From: Mytilus galloprovincialis | Lineage: Eukaryota > Mollusca > Bivalvia > Mytilida > Mytilidae | DNA length: 64,000 nt | NCBI RefSeq assembly: GCF_965363235.1 | Contig: NC_134844.1 | Coordinates: 90,854,664 to 90,918,663, forward strand | Reading direction: 5' to 3' | Shown: in pieces, positions 9,935 to 21,029 of the stretch | Layout of the letters: each line of letters begins with the position of its first letter | Position numbering within the stretch: the stretch's first letter is position 1 | Position numbers and translations under genes: made by a program | The notes under the pieces: model-generated | Told to the model about the DNA's origin: nothing | What the model saw: only the letters and a program-made list of their open reading frames with translations | Databases searched by the model: none

Positions 9935-12277
9935 TTACTAATAAAGACACAACAAGAGGTACAATTGATACAAGAAAACATAAATATAACCTATCACAGT
10001 CTACAATATTAGCAGAACTTCATTAGGCTGGCTAATTAAAACAACTGCAAATTAATGATCGCCCTTTCCTATCTTTTACAACACGATAGTGGTGTGCATC
10101 AAACATTTAAGCTGGAAAAGCGGAATACAAAAATGATCTTAATGTTTTCATTCTGTCATGCATAAACTCCTTACTACGAAAATTTTAAGTTGTGACGATA
10201 ACGCTTTTCTTCCTATAAGACGATCATGGTACAGAAACACAAACATCACAGTATAATTAACAAAGGGGAAGCATTGTAGTTTCCTTTTCAGTATTTCAAA
10301 TATATCTTGTTAATTTTCAGATTAAAAAAAAGAATCACATAATCCTACCGATTTCGACACAAGCTCATTAGGATCTATAATTATAGTGTACAGTACAATC
10401 AAACAATCAAAAAACACGCTTACATTTAACTTTCAAAGTAGCACTGCTAAAAACCTTTAGAATTAATCATTCAAAAATTAACCATCGCTTTTCCTTTCCG
10501 ACGGTGATGAAACCAAAGATATCATGTGATAAGGCGGAGTACATAACGACGCTAATAGATGGTCGTCTTGTCAATAACACCATGCACAGTCCACGCACTT
10601 AGCAAAACTGCATAAGGCCTGTTCAAAAAGATGTTTCCACTAAGATCAACTTTATGCCGCACAATACATGCCTAAGGAAGTTCTGTTAATAATGTAGACA
10701 TCGTACCTGATTTTGTTTCGTAATTGGTAGAAAAGTGCAATAGTAAGTTGTTGATCTTTTTCCGGCAAGTAAAAAATGACTTTTAGAATTTAAACGTGTG
10801 AAGGTAGGAAAGAGCGATCTTCAACTTAAATTTTTCAAAGTTAGGGGTTTATGACAGAATGAAAACATTAAGATCATTTTTGTATTTCGCCTTTTGTTAG
10901 CTTATATCTTTGATGCATATCACTATCCTATTGTTATGGATAAGAAAAGGCGATCGTTAGTTTGTGTTTGTCCTTACCGGTCATATGACTTTCTGCTAAT
11001 AATGTAGACAGCGATATAAAAAAGAAGATGTGGTATGATTGCCAATGAGACAACTATCCACAGAAGACCAAAATGGCACAGACATTAACAACTATAGGTC
11101 ACCGTACGGCCTTCAACAATGAGCATTTTTTTAAATTTTTCCTTGTAATAATAGTCGTGTCATAATTTGTAGGAAAGTGCAATAGTAAGTTGTTGATGAT
11201 TTTTCAGCAAGTGAAAAATGACGTTTAGAATTTAAACGTGTGTAGGTAGTAAAGAGCGATCGTCAACTTAAATTTTTTAAGTTGACGATCGCTCTTTCCT
11301 ACCTACACACGTTTAATTTTGAAAAGAATTCTTTACTTCCAAAAAAAAGAGTTTCCTACCAATTACGACACAGAACGAGGTACAATCAATATAAGGAAAT
11401 AACAAAACAAACTATCTCTATCTACATTATTAGCAGAAATTCATAAGACAGGCGAAGATGGACAAGCTCTTTCGATCGCCTTTTCCTATCAATAAGAATA
11501 TGATAGCGATGTGCTTCAAAGAAATAAACCTAAAGGTGGCGGAATACAAAAATGATCTTATTATTGCCATTCTGTCATGCACCCCTTATTTCGAAAAATT
11601 TAAGTTGACGATCGCTCTTTACTACCTACACAAGTTTAAATTCTAAACGTCATTTTTCACTTGCTAAAAAATCATCAACAACTTACTTTTGCACTTTCCT
11701 ACCAATTACGACACAGAAAGACAATTAATATAAGGAAGAATAAAAACAAACTATCGCTGTTTACATTATTAGCAGAACTTCATATGACCAGTCAGGACAG
11801 ACAAACTAAATCAAACACAAACTAACGATTAACCTTTCCTATCAATAACAGTATGTTAGTGATGTACATAAACGAAATAAGATGAAAAAGGCGGAAAATG
11901 ATCTTAATGTTGCTGTTCCGTCATAAACTCCATACTAACAAAATATAAAGTTGACGATCGCTCTTTCCTACCAACACTCGTTTAAATTCTAAAAGTCATT
12001 TTTCACTTGCAGAAAAAATACCAGTAACTTCGTATTGCAGTTTACTGTCAATTACGACACAAAAAGGGGTACAATTAACACAAAGAAACATAAAACAAAC
12101 AAAAAATGGCTGTCTTCATTATTAGCAGAATTATATAAAACAGATTAGGACGCACAAATAAATCAAACCCAAACTAACGATTACAATTCCTATCAAAAAC
12201 AGTATGATAGTGATGTACATCAAAGGAATAAGCTGAAACAGGCGGAAAAAAATCTTTTAATGTTGTCATGCCGTCAT
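9935..12277. repeat. Satellite array, about 320-360-bp unit, with inversion
   Basis: Key unit motifs in order are GTTGACGATCGCTCTTTCC, CACACGTTTAAATTCTAAA, CATTTTTCACTTGC, CAATTACGACACA, ACATTATTAGCAGAACTTCA, ACTAACGATCGCC and AAAAATGATCTTAATGTTG. Plus-orientation units start near 11281, 11603 and 11951. Inverted units occupy about 10735-10990 and 11150-11278, making a head-to-head junction at 11275-11285. Left units (9935-10700) are more diverged. The short frame at 11458-11646 is repeat sequence. Confidence 0.85.
11022..11145 (-). mobile_element. Dispersed mussel repeat, GTTGTCTCATTGGCAATCAT family, inside the satellite
   Basis: On the minus strand it reads GGCCGTACGGTGACCTATAG, then GTCATTTTGGTC, then GTTGTCTCATTGGCAATCAT and ACCACATCTTC. 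It interrupts an inverted satellite unit. Other copies are near 20695, 28150, 39355, 44905, 47570 and 59265. Confidence 0.8.
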
Positions 12278-13573
12278 TACGGGGCGCCGAATGGGACTCT
12301 TGTGGTTTTGTACTCAAAATTCAATTTTGTACGGACAAAAGTGACTTTTGTTCAACAAAAATAAGTTCAGTTTAATAAAATTTGTATCATACTACAAATT
12401 TAAAATTTTGTCATACAAAATTATCTATCAACGGACAAAAGTCACTTTTGTCATGACAAAATTCATTTTTGTTACACAGACTTGAATTTTGTTACCTAAT
12501 TTGAAAATTGGGCGACAAAAGTCAATTTTGTATTCAAATTAGTTTAGTTTGGTATCTGTGAACTAATTTGCATACAAAAATGACTTTTGTTACACAAAAT
12601 TGACAAAAATTAATTTTGTCTCAACAAAATTGCCAAAATTGACTTTTGTCTCAACAAAATTGACAAAATTGAATTTTGTGTCAACAAAATTGACAAAATT
12701 GACTTTTGTCTCAACAAAATTGACAAAATTGACTTTTGTCTCAACAAAGTTGACAAAATTGACAAAATTGAATTTTGTCTCAACAAAATTGATTTTTGTC
12801 TCACGAAAGTCAATTTTGTCACATAAAAGTCAATTTTGTCACATAAAAGTCAATTTTGTTGTTACAAAATTGAATTTTGTCGTCACAAAAATGAATTTTG
12901 TCGTCACAAAATTGACTTTTGTCTCAACAAAATTGACAAAATTGACTTTTGTCTCAACAAAATTAACAAAATTGACTTTTGTCTCAACAAAATTAACAAA
13001 ATTGACTTTTGTCTCAACAAAATTGATTTTTGTCTCAACAAAATTGATTTTTGTCTCAACAAAATTGACAGAATTGACTTTTGTCTCAACAAAATTAACA
13101 AAATTGACTTTTGTCTCAACAAAATTGACAAAATTGAGACAAAATAAATTGAATTTTGTCTCACAAAAGTCAATTTTGTCTCACAAAAGTCAATTTTGTC
13201 TCACAAAAGTTAATTTTGTCTCACAAAAGTCAATTTTGTCTCACAAAATTGAATCTTACCTCACACAATTGACTTTTGTGATTTAATTTCCATATCAGGT
13301 AACAAAAGTCAATTTTGTATGCAAATATGTTTATATTTGCATACCTTTTAGACAAAATTGACTTTTGTCATGACAAATATGAATTTTGTCTACAAAAATG
13401 AATTTTGTCATGACAAAAATGAATTTTGTCTACACAAATGAATTTTGTCATCACAAAATTGAAGTTCTCACAAAACAAGTCTGTAGCACATAGTTTTGTA
13501 AGACAAAAATGATTTTGTTATGACAGAATTGAATTTTGTACAAAACCACAAGAGTCCCATTCGGCGCCCCGTA
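12278..13573. mobile_element. 1296-bp TIR element with interior of ACAAAATTGACTTTTGT palindromes
   Basis: The ends are perfect 36-bp inverted repeats beginning TACGGGGCGCCGAATGGGAC and continuing TCTTGTGGTTTTGTAC. GTCAT is directly repeated at 12273-12277 and 13574-13578, indicating insertion into a satellite unit (a 2-bp TA duplication is the alternative reading). Nearly all of the interior is a tandem of 17-26-bp imperfect palindromes built from ACAAAATTGA and CTTTTGT with TCTCA or TCTCAAC spacers. Left and middle units run mostly as GACTTTTGTCTCAACAAAAT; right units (13150-13260) are in inverted sense (TCACAAAAGTCAATTTTGT). Long frames across it, on both strands, translate to monotonous FVSTKLTKL-like strings and are not genes. 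Confidence 0.9.
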
Positions 13574-13578
13574 GTCAT

Positions 13579-14235
13579 TAACCACATACTAACAAAAAAT
13601 AAAGATGACAATCGCTCTTTCCTACCAACACACGATTAAACTCTAAAGTCTTTTTCACTTGCCGAAAAAAGATCAGCAACTTACTATTGCACTTTCTTAC
13701 CAATTATGACACAAAAAGAGGTACAATTAATACAAGTAAACATAAAAACAAACTTTCCCTATCTACATGATCAGCAGAAATTCATAAGACAGGTTAAGAC
13801 GGACAAACTCAATCAAACACAAACTAACGATCGCCTTTTCCTATCCATAACAATATGATAGTGATATGCAACAAGGATATAAGCTGAAAAAAGGCGGAAT
13901 ACAAAAATGATCTTAATGTTGTCATTCTGTCATAAACCCCGAACTAAGAAAAATTTAAGTTGACGATCGCTCTTTCCTACCTACACACGTTTAAATTCTA
14001 AACTGCATTTTTCCCTTGTCGCAAAAAGATCAGTAACTTACGATTGCACTTTCCTACCAATTACGACACAAAAACAGGTAGAATTAATAAAAGGAAACAT
14101 AACAACTAACTATTGCTGTCTACGTTATAAGCAGAACTTCGTAAGACAGGTTAAGACCGACGAACTAAACAAGCACAAACTAATGTTGTCATTCTGTCAT
14201 AAACCCCTTACTATAAGAAAAACATGTCGCTAGTG
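13579..14235 (+). repeat. Satellite array continued, about 358-bp unit
   Basis: This is the other half of the interrupted satellite unit plus one further unit. Key motifs recur near 13604 (ATGACAATCGCTCTTTCC) and 13960 (GTTGACGATCGCTCTTTCC). The array fades out after CATAAACCCCTTACTA near 14210. Confidence 0.8.
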
Positions 14236-14904
14236 AGTTGAGGCACAGACACAGCGTATATATGTCAACCATTTTCGGATAGTGACACTAAACTGATGAA
14301 ATGTTGATTTCATTAGTTCATCCTCATAACTCTGTTAGCAGTTTCTTTGTCGGGTAACCTCTGTTAATAAAGTCAGCATAGTGTAAACATGCACAAGCGT
14401 AACGTATTAATTGTGACGTGTAAACGTCATACGATGGAGCAGAGGGAAACGGAAATGGCGCTTTTCACAACAATTTTCTTCTAATCACGGTACACTAATT
14501 ATATTCTACTATACCATGGAACATTAAAAGGCTTCTTTTTTGCAGTTGATGTCCTAGAAAAATTGCATAAGGCATGCAGGTTAAAAAAACCACAAACATT
14601 ACGGTAAAACATGGTCTCCTTGTAAATAATACCACAATAATTAAAGACCTCGGACAGTGATGTAACAGCACAACATAAGAACAAACTGTAAAAATGAATT
14701 AAAAAGTGCGTTACTCATCAGATCGACATAAAGCAGAAAAACAAATAACAATAAGAATAAAATCACAAAGTACTGATCTATGACCGAGTTACTGAAAGCT
14801 AGTTGAAACCCAATTACAGCTAATAAATGGGTTTGAGCGTTCCTGCAAGAAGGAGGTAAATCCAGAAAAGCGCTTCGGACGCATGAAGTTTACAAATAAA
14901 CTCA
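14236..14904. other. Intergenic stretch without recognised genes
   Basis: Mixed AT-rich sequence. A segment at 14845-14890 (GGTAAATCCAGAAAAGCGCTTCGG) has a near copy at 15288-15315, so part of this is dispersed repeat. The open frame at 14499-14684 has no supporting signals. Confidence 0.4.
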
Positions 14905-15110
14905 TCATAGGTACCAGGATTTAGATTTTGCACGCCAAACGCGCGTTTCGTCTACAAAGGCTCATCAGTGACGCTCGAATAAAAAAAGTTACAAAGTATA
15001 ATTTTCATCTGTAGCACTGGGTCGATACCTCTGCTGGTGGACTGTTAGTCTCCGAGGGTATCATCAGGTTAGTAGTCAGTGTGTCGACACTGACATAATT
15101 TATAAAATAA
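14905..15110 (+). repeat. GACGCGCGTTTCGTCTAC-family repeat (copy 1)
   Basis: It contains TACCAGGATTTAGATTTTG, GCGCGTTTCGTCTAC and CTCATCAGTGACGCTC, which match the units at 33190-33845 and 36205-36440. Its second half (CTGGGTCGATACCTCTGCTG) is in the opposite sense to the order seen at 33470-33540, so this copy is rearranged. Confidence 0.75.
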
Positions 15111-16015
15111 CTTTTTTTTAAATTTTTCCGTTGATAAATTTAGAAATTAAGAAAGTATGATTTAAACTCCTCAGGCAAAGTTGACCTTAGATAGGTTTGG
15201 CTATCATTCTGTTTAGGCCCTTTTTTGTCATATAACTCTTTACGTGTTCATGTTCTTATACATCCTTGGTTTTCAACTTTCCTGATAAAGGTAAATCCAG
15301 AAAAGCACTTCGGCCGAAGCACATTTACAAAGTGTTATTTCCAGTTTCTAGCACTGTGTATGAGGGCCATAATCAGTGTATTTTATGTATCTCCGAATAA
15401 ACCCCGTGTGGCAATGACATAAGATCCTCCTGTTTTACCCGTTTATTCCCTTAGAACGGTTAGTGAGGTGACCATCAAACCGTTTGTTAGTGCGAATATA
15501 GGATCGTTTAGGGGGAGAAAAATCTTTGGAAGACATTTTCCCTAGGGTTTTATTTCCGACAGAATAAACATGCACTATTGTGAAGAAGAAGAAAGTGTAT
15601 TTCTTATACTGGAAGTTCCACACGCCAGAATAATTTAAAAAATCAGGTTCCTGTAAAATGTAAATTTATTGTTTATTATCAAATGACAAATTTTAGATGG
15701 TGGTAAAATTCTATACATAAAAAAATATTTGAAATTCTTCAAACTTTTATTTGCCAGATCGAATTTTAATCATATAGGAACAGACATAGAGTTAAAATTG
15801 TTAAGCCATTCTAAAGTCTATGTTCAACACAAGTCTTTTCTTTTTACACTTTAGGGTTCATTATTATCATAATACATTTTCTTTAGAATGGTGTAACTAA
15901 ACTCTACTGTAGTTAATATTTGCCAGTGGATCAGACCATAAGTTTGTTCAACTGAGGTCCTTCAAGACTTATCATCGCTAACGTGGCGAATATAATATAT
16001 ATATGAATTGTTACA
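15111..16015. other. Intergenic stretch without recognised genes
   Basis: Apart from the short duplicated segment near 15288 (see 14236-14904), nothing was identified. Open frames at 15225-15422 and 15435-15623 lack protein-like composition or signals. Confidence 0.35.
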
Positions 16016-16016
16016 G

Positions 16017-16066
16017 TTAGGAAAATGTGGATGTCCAAATAATTTGGACACCACATTTTCCTAATT
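16017..16066. repeat. 50-bp hairpin with GTCCAAAT/ATTTGGAC core
   Basis: TTAGGAAAATGTGG...TCCAAAT is followed at once by the near-exact complement ATTTGGACACCACATTTTCC. The core matches the ends of the 5412 and 18593 palindromic MITEs, so it is probably a minimal relative. Confidence 0.65.
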
Positions 16067-16505
16067 AATAATCAACATGTGGGTTAACCCGACTAAATTC
16101 ATGTCGTGAATTCCTGCAAGGACTGGCTCAGCTTTTTAAATAGCTAAATAAATATTGTTCACAGTGACATTCCGCAGACTCGTTTTCGAAAAGTCAAAAT
16201 TGTCCTCCAAATATTGATGATGACATTATCAGCCTGTATCAGGTTACATCACCATCACCATTATCGGACACAACCCCTGAAATATTATTCACATTATTAT
16301 ATTTTATAATGAATTTCAAAGGAAGCTGAATTTACAGAAAATTCTTCAGGACTGAATTAAATCTTAAACCACGTAGAGTAATTCATCAAAAGGGAATTCA
16401 CAAATTAGACAGCCTGGTTTTCCCGCAATCTTTTTTTAGAACATACATTTATGATTAAGCAACTGACCAGCGCTACATTCTGTGTGGAAAACTGTTTAGG
16501 TAAAA

Positions 16506-16769
16506 ATGTTAAAATTGCTGACTTATTTTAGCATGTCCACTATCGATAGCGTCTCAAATGTTAGGGGTCGAATGCAAATGGCGACACGTATTCTTTCGAG
16601 GTTGTGCAACAATGTTTGTTTACAGTTGACGTATACCCCAGTTTCTTGTTTGTATTCCAAAGAATCTGCATTATCACGGAACGCATCTTGTTCCAGACTT
16701 ATAAGAGAAGCACTCAGTGATTTCGAAGACACAGAATTTCAACCCTTACGAATAAGAGGATATGCATTA
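16506..16769 (+). CDS. PD-(D/E)XK nuclease-like gene, N-terminal exon part, truncated by an insertion
   Basis: The open frame from ATG 16506 encodes 88 residues and stops at TAG only because an inverted-repeat element begins at 16770. An alternative reading has an acceptor TTATTTTAG just before 16533 and the start MSTIDSVSNVRGRM at 16533. The peptide contains CLYSKESALSRNASCSRL and EALSDFEDTEFQPLRIRGY and has no recognised domain. If the element and one TA copy are ignored, the frame continues exactly in register at 17333. As it stands, the message would encode a short truncated protein. No canonical donor or acceptor pair that would splice out the element cleanly was found. It may be a null allele, a pseudogene, or a gene now starting downstream. 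Confidence 0.6.
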
Positions 16770-17330
16770 TAGTCGCCGTCAGCTGAAATTCGTAGCGGTT
16801 ATCGGTAAAAATAATCTAAACTATCAATCGCGTTTACTCGAGATATAGTTTTTTACATTCCATTCAAAAATCGCATTTAGAAAAACCACTACTGACCTAC
16901 CTTTTAAGTGATCGCACTGTAATAATCCTGACCTTCACATTTTCCAGAATATTTTCCATTGTAATTCCGCCATCTTCGTTTCTATGAGGATCATTTGTTT
17001 ACATATGACATTCGTCACTGTACGCAGTTTCCTGAAATGTTCCTTTCATTGATGTGATAAGGTTTCCCGCGCTTTATGCAAATTTTATGAAATTGAACTC
17101 CACGGAAACACTTCCGGTAAAAACAATGGCTGATTCCACCATTCAAAATCGTCTATGAAAAGTGAAGGTCAGGATTATTACAGTGCGATCACTTAAAAGG
17201 TAGGTCAGTAGTGGTTTTTCTTTTTGCGATTTATGAATGGAATGTGAAAAACTATATCTCGAGTGAACGCGATTGATAGTTTAGATTATTTTCAACGATA
17301 ACCGCTACGAATTTCAGCTGACGGCGACTA
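16770..17330. mobile_element. 561-bp TIR element inserted in an exon
   Basis: Arms of about 173 bp (16770-16942 and 17158-17330) are more than 90% complementary by eye and start TAGTCGCCGTCAGCTGAAAT. TA is duplicated at 16768-16769 and 17331-17332. The central 215 bp are unique and hold promoter-like motifs (separate entry). No transposase is encoded. Long TIRs with a TA duplication fit a Tc1/mariner-type or similar non-autonomous element. The first codon it brings into the reading frame is TAG. Confidence 0.9.
16967..17117 (+). promoter_or_regulatory. Cluster of promoter-type motifs inside the exon-inserted element
   Basis: Within 151 bp there are CCGCCATCTT (16967-16976, YY1-type), TTTCCCGCGC (17063-17072, E2F-type), ATGCAAAT (17076-17083, POU octamer) and ACTTCCGG (17110-17117, ETS-type). 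An ATG follows at about 17126 with only an 11-codon frame. Motif names come from vertebrate consensus knowledge; activity in a mollusc is inference. If active it could drive transcription of the downstream exon remnant, whose next in-frame ATG is at 17408. Confidence 0.35.
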
Positions 17331-17332
17331 TA

Positions 17333-17588
17333 GGTAGAAATTTTTCCAGGGCTAATGTTGATACTATACAGTATCTGGAAGATAAATCCGGAAAAGTTCT
17401 TGATATAATGGAAGCACAGGAAGTCATGAAAACAGGTGAAGGGGTTTTCACTAAACGAGTATCATTCAAGTCCATGTTTGAGGATGGTTTCCGTTCTCTT
17501 GAACTAAACATCGAAGGAAAGAAATGTCCAGATCCAAGTCTTCAGTTCGTTACAGACGCTTTTATATTAGGATTCTTAGAAGAGAAAG
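17333..17588 (+). CDS. PD-(D/E)XK nuclease-like gene, remainder of the interrupted exon
   Basis: The frame GGT AGA AAT continues the 16506 frame once the inserted element is discounted. It encodes NVDTIQYLEDKSGKV, then GEGVFTKRVSFKSMFEDGF, then LQFVTDAFILGFLEEK, and ends in phase 1 at AAAG|GTATGG. From here to the stop codon at 28064 the frame is open across three exon segments (256 + 234 + 674 nt = 388 codons including stop). An in-frame ATG at 17408 (MEAQEVMKTGEG) could start a shortened protein. The segment precedes the nuclease-like core and has no recognised domain. Confidence 0.7.
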
Positions 17589-18084
17589 GTATGGAAAAAT
17601 TGTAGTTTTTGTATACATTTTGATTTATGTCAAAAACCCCAAATGAAAAATTCATGATGTGAAATTCACAGGTGCTTGGGGAATACCCCCCCCCCCCCTT
17701 TTTTTTGTTTTAACTTTTTTTTGTTGTTATAAATACACCTAATCGCTATTTATTCCATTCGGGATAAGTTTTAAAATTACACAACTTTTTCATCCAGTTG
17801 AAGCTATCTGGGACCCTGTTTAAACAATTCACCATGCATGATACTTTTTAATGAGACCTGTTTAAACTACCGTAAATACTTCAAACAAAATATTTTTTTA
17901 CTTCAATTTTAATTTCGAAAAAAGTGGATCGTACTATATCAAAGTTTCTTGATGATCACTTTCTAAAGTTTTTTCTCCCTCAGCTCACTACTGATGACCT
18001 CCATTTTTCGGCCGGTGACCCAAACAGGAAGTTGTATAAATGACTGTTTTTCCCGGAATGGACTAAATAGCGATAAGGTGTATA

Positions 18085-18180
18085 TTAGGCAGTGCCTGCA
18101 TATGGAGTATTTATCTCCCAGTTGATACATTATTCCAGGGCTTGCATTTCCTATCATGATTTCCTTGATAAAGGTTTCGG
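18085..18180 (-). mobile_element. Fragment of the AAAGATACCA-family dispersed repeat
   Basis: It is the inverse of the end of the 7918 copy: CTGCATATGGAG, then GTTGATAC, then CTTGCATTTCCTATCATGAT, then TTGATA. It is truncated on both sides. Confidence 0.6.
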
Positions 18181-18592
18181 ATCACCTAAACTTGGGGATC
18201 ACAATGCTGGTATACCATGTAGTGGGTCTCATTGGGGTCTAAGCGTGATGCGGGATTGCCGATTTTTCATAAGCGTGAAACGTGAAAGTCAAATTATTGT
18301 GTCGTGAAAACGGGAAATGAGGTCTTGCGGGACCCTGGAAATGCCAAAAAAACAGAATTGCTTACACACATATTGTAAGCAGGATACAGCCAGGAATCTA
18401 ACAAATCAGTAAGCGGGATCCGGGATCGGAACCCCCCCAATGAGACCCCCCATGTATACAATGTACACTGGTACATGTACCAGTATTGCTTACAATACTG
18501 GTATAAAATTTTATTTGAGTATTGTGTTTTTTCTCTTAAAAATACTATGATACTGGAATATATGAGTGTATTCTAGCAGTCTAGTCCAAATA

Positions 18593-18684
18593 ATTATGAC
18601 GTCTTGAAAGGCTATTTTAATTTTTTTGCTGTGACGACAATGTAATCTTTCAAGACGTCATTTATAATTACATGTATTTGGACT
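18593..18684. mobile_element. About 92-bp palindromic MITE, AGTCCAAATA ends
   Basis: AGTCCAAATAATTATGACGT and TCTTGAAAGGC at the left are mirrored by TCAAGACGTCA...ATTTGGACT at the right. It is the same family as 5412-5536. No clear target duplication was seen. Confidence 0.7.
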
Positions 18685-19635
18685 GGGTCACTGTATACCA
18701 GTATTGTTAGAAGAAATGATCAAATTTTAAAAGTTATGTTAAATTTTGATTAACAGATTAAGTATGATAATTGTGCATCAGCCATCAGGAAGGTTTTAGA
18801 GAAGTACATTAATTGTCATGATTGTTGTACTAAGTAAGATTTAGTTAGAGATTTGGCTCATGTTGATAAGGAATACCTTGCTATTTATTGTCTGACAGAT
18901 TTATAAGAAGACAAAATAATATCTGTACAACATTTTTATATTCATTCATGGATACATGTACATACTATGAATATAAACCAATAAAGTGACACTTGCTACA
19001 ATAAATATCAATCAAATCATTAACATAATTCAAAAATGTTTATAAATTAAATATTAAACTGGATAATTGCTCAGCAATGTGTAGTATGATGAAAACTACT
19101 TCTCCAGTTAATAACACCTTATAATTTGTAGAGGTCTTGTTTGGCCTAAATATTATAGCAATTTGAAAAGTTACCATACATATTCTTAAATTTGTCCTGA
19201 CTCCACTAAGGTTTAAGGTTTTCATAAAATAAAAACACATTTCACATTTAACAAGTTACTATATATGCAATTAACAAACTATGACAAAATGTGTGTATTT
19301 TGTAAAATTTCTTGATTTTCCTTGATTTACATCTTTTAAGTATATATCATGTATATATACAATGTGAGGGTGTGTTTAAATGTTTTGTAAATCAGGAAAA
19401 AAATCTAGAATTTTTTAAAACATTCTTAATGATTGAGTACAATGGTAGTAGTTGACAGGTAAATTTCCAAAGGATACATTTTTAAACTTTTATATTGCAC
19501 TTTGAATTCTATACTACTAAAATAATGAGGTCCAATTTTGTCAGCTGGCATGACGTAAAAACGACTAATCAAAGAATTCAACTTTATATATGACTGATAT
19601 AGGACAATGGTGTTGTCTCTTTTTCTCGTTTTTGT

Positions 19636-20690
19636 CGAGCCTGCAACTTTTGAGAAAGCTCGACATAGGGATAGTGATCCGGCGGCGTAAGCTAACTTTT
19701 TAAAAGCTTTATATTTTTGAAGGTGGAAGACCTGGATGCTTCATACTTTGTATATAGATGCCTCATGTAACGAAGTTTCCGTCAGTCACATGTCAAATGT
19801 CCTTGACCTCATTTTCATGGTTCAGTGACCACTTGAAAAAAAAGTTCCGATTTTTTGTAATGTTGAATTCTCTCTTATTATAAGTAATAGGATAATTATA
19901 TTTGGTATGTGCGTACCTTGCAAGGTCCTCATGCCCATCAGACAGTTTTCACTTGACCTCGACCTCATTTCATGGATCAGTGATCAAGGTTAAGTTTTAG
20001 TGGTCAAGTCCATATCTCAGATACTATAAGCAATAGGTCTAGTATATTCGGTGTATGGAAGGACTGTAAGGTGTACATGCCCAACTGGCAGGTGTCATCT
20101 GACCTTGACCTCATTTTCATGGTTCAGTGGTTATAGTTAAGTTTTTGTGTTTTGGTCTGTTTTTCTCATACTTTATGCAATAGATCTACTATATTTGTTG
20201 TATGGAATGATTGTAAGGTGTACATGTCTAGCGGGCAGATGTCATCTGACCTTGACCTCATTTTCATGGTTGTGTGGTCAAAGTTAAGTTTTTGAGTTTT
20301 GGTCTTTTTATCTAATACTATATGCCATAGGTCAACTATATTTGGTGTATGGAAATATTTTATGATCTATATGTCAGTTGCGCAGGTTTTATTTGACCTC
20401 GACCTCATTTTCACGGTTCATTGCTCAGTGTTAAGTTTTTGTGTTTTGGTCTATTTTTCTTAAACTATAAGTAATAGCTAGGTCAACTATATTTGTTGTA
20501 TGGAAGCATTGTTAGTTGTACATGTCTGCCTGGCATGGTTCATCTGACCTTGACCTCATTTTCATGGTTCATTGGTCTTTGTGTAGTTATCTTGGTTAAT
20601 GTTAAGTTTATGTGACAGTTTTTAATGAAGCTTTATACTTAGGACTATCAACATAATATCAATGATTAGTAAAGAAGGCTCTTGTGTTTA
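19636..20690 (+). repeat. Tandem repeat, about 148-bp unit (CATCTGACCTTGACCTCATT)
   Basis: It opens with a small hairpin around GTCGAGC...GCTCGAC (19636-19668) and AGTGATCCGGCGGCG. At least six units follow, containing TGACCTTGACCTCATTTTCA, TGGTTCAGTGGTCA and ATATTTGGTGTATGGA; the spacing of AAGGTGTACATG between 20068 and 20216 gives the 148-bp period. Dispersed bivalve repeats of this layout are familiar to me, but the name is uncertain. Confidence 0.8.
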
Positions 20691-20694
20691 TATA

Positions 20695-20885
20695 GATTAG
20701 ACTGTTGGTTTTCCCGTTTGAATGGTTTTACACTAGTAATTTTGGGGCCCTTTATAGCTTGTTGTTCGGTGTGAGCCAAGGCTTCGTGTTGAAGGCTGTA
20801 CTTTAACCTATAATGGTTTACTTTTTAAATTGTTATTTGTATGGAGAGTTGTCTCATTGGCATCACACCACATCTTCCTATATCT
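20695..20885 (+). mobile_element. GTTGTCTCATTGGCAATCAT-family repeat
   Basis: TTTTCCCGTTTGAATGGTTT, GGGGCCCTTTATAGCT, GAAGGCTGTACTTTAACC, then GAGAGTTGTCTCATTGGCAT and ACCACATCTTC. It is directly followed, after a short gap, by the GTTGTCTCTTTGACACATTC family. Confidence 0.75.
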
Positions 20886-21029
20886 ATTGATTAAAAATTA
20901 TACCATTCCAGGCCCTTTTGTTTTCCACATAATTAATATTACCAATAATTAACATGTTGCGTGTGTGCTATAGTATTATAGAACTTTAGGGATAATTGAT
21001 CTATGTAAAAAGTAAATTTTTCAATTTCT

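Noticed and set aside
12600..13286. Long overlapping open frames on both strands (up to 228 codons)
   Set aside because: They translate the palindrome array into monotonous FVSTKLTKL-type strings; openness follows from the repeat sequence, not selection.
11022..14235. CRISPR-like array in the repeat-rich 11-14 kb region
   Set aside because: Repeats are contiguous satellite units or palindromes without unique spacers, and the genome is eukaryotic.
16770..17330. Idea that the exon-inserted element is a new intron (introner)
   Set aside because: No GT/AG pair at its ends; GGTAAA near 16802 and CAG near 17349 would leave the TAG stop in the message.
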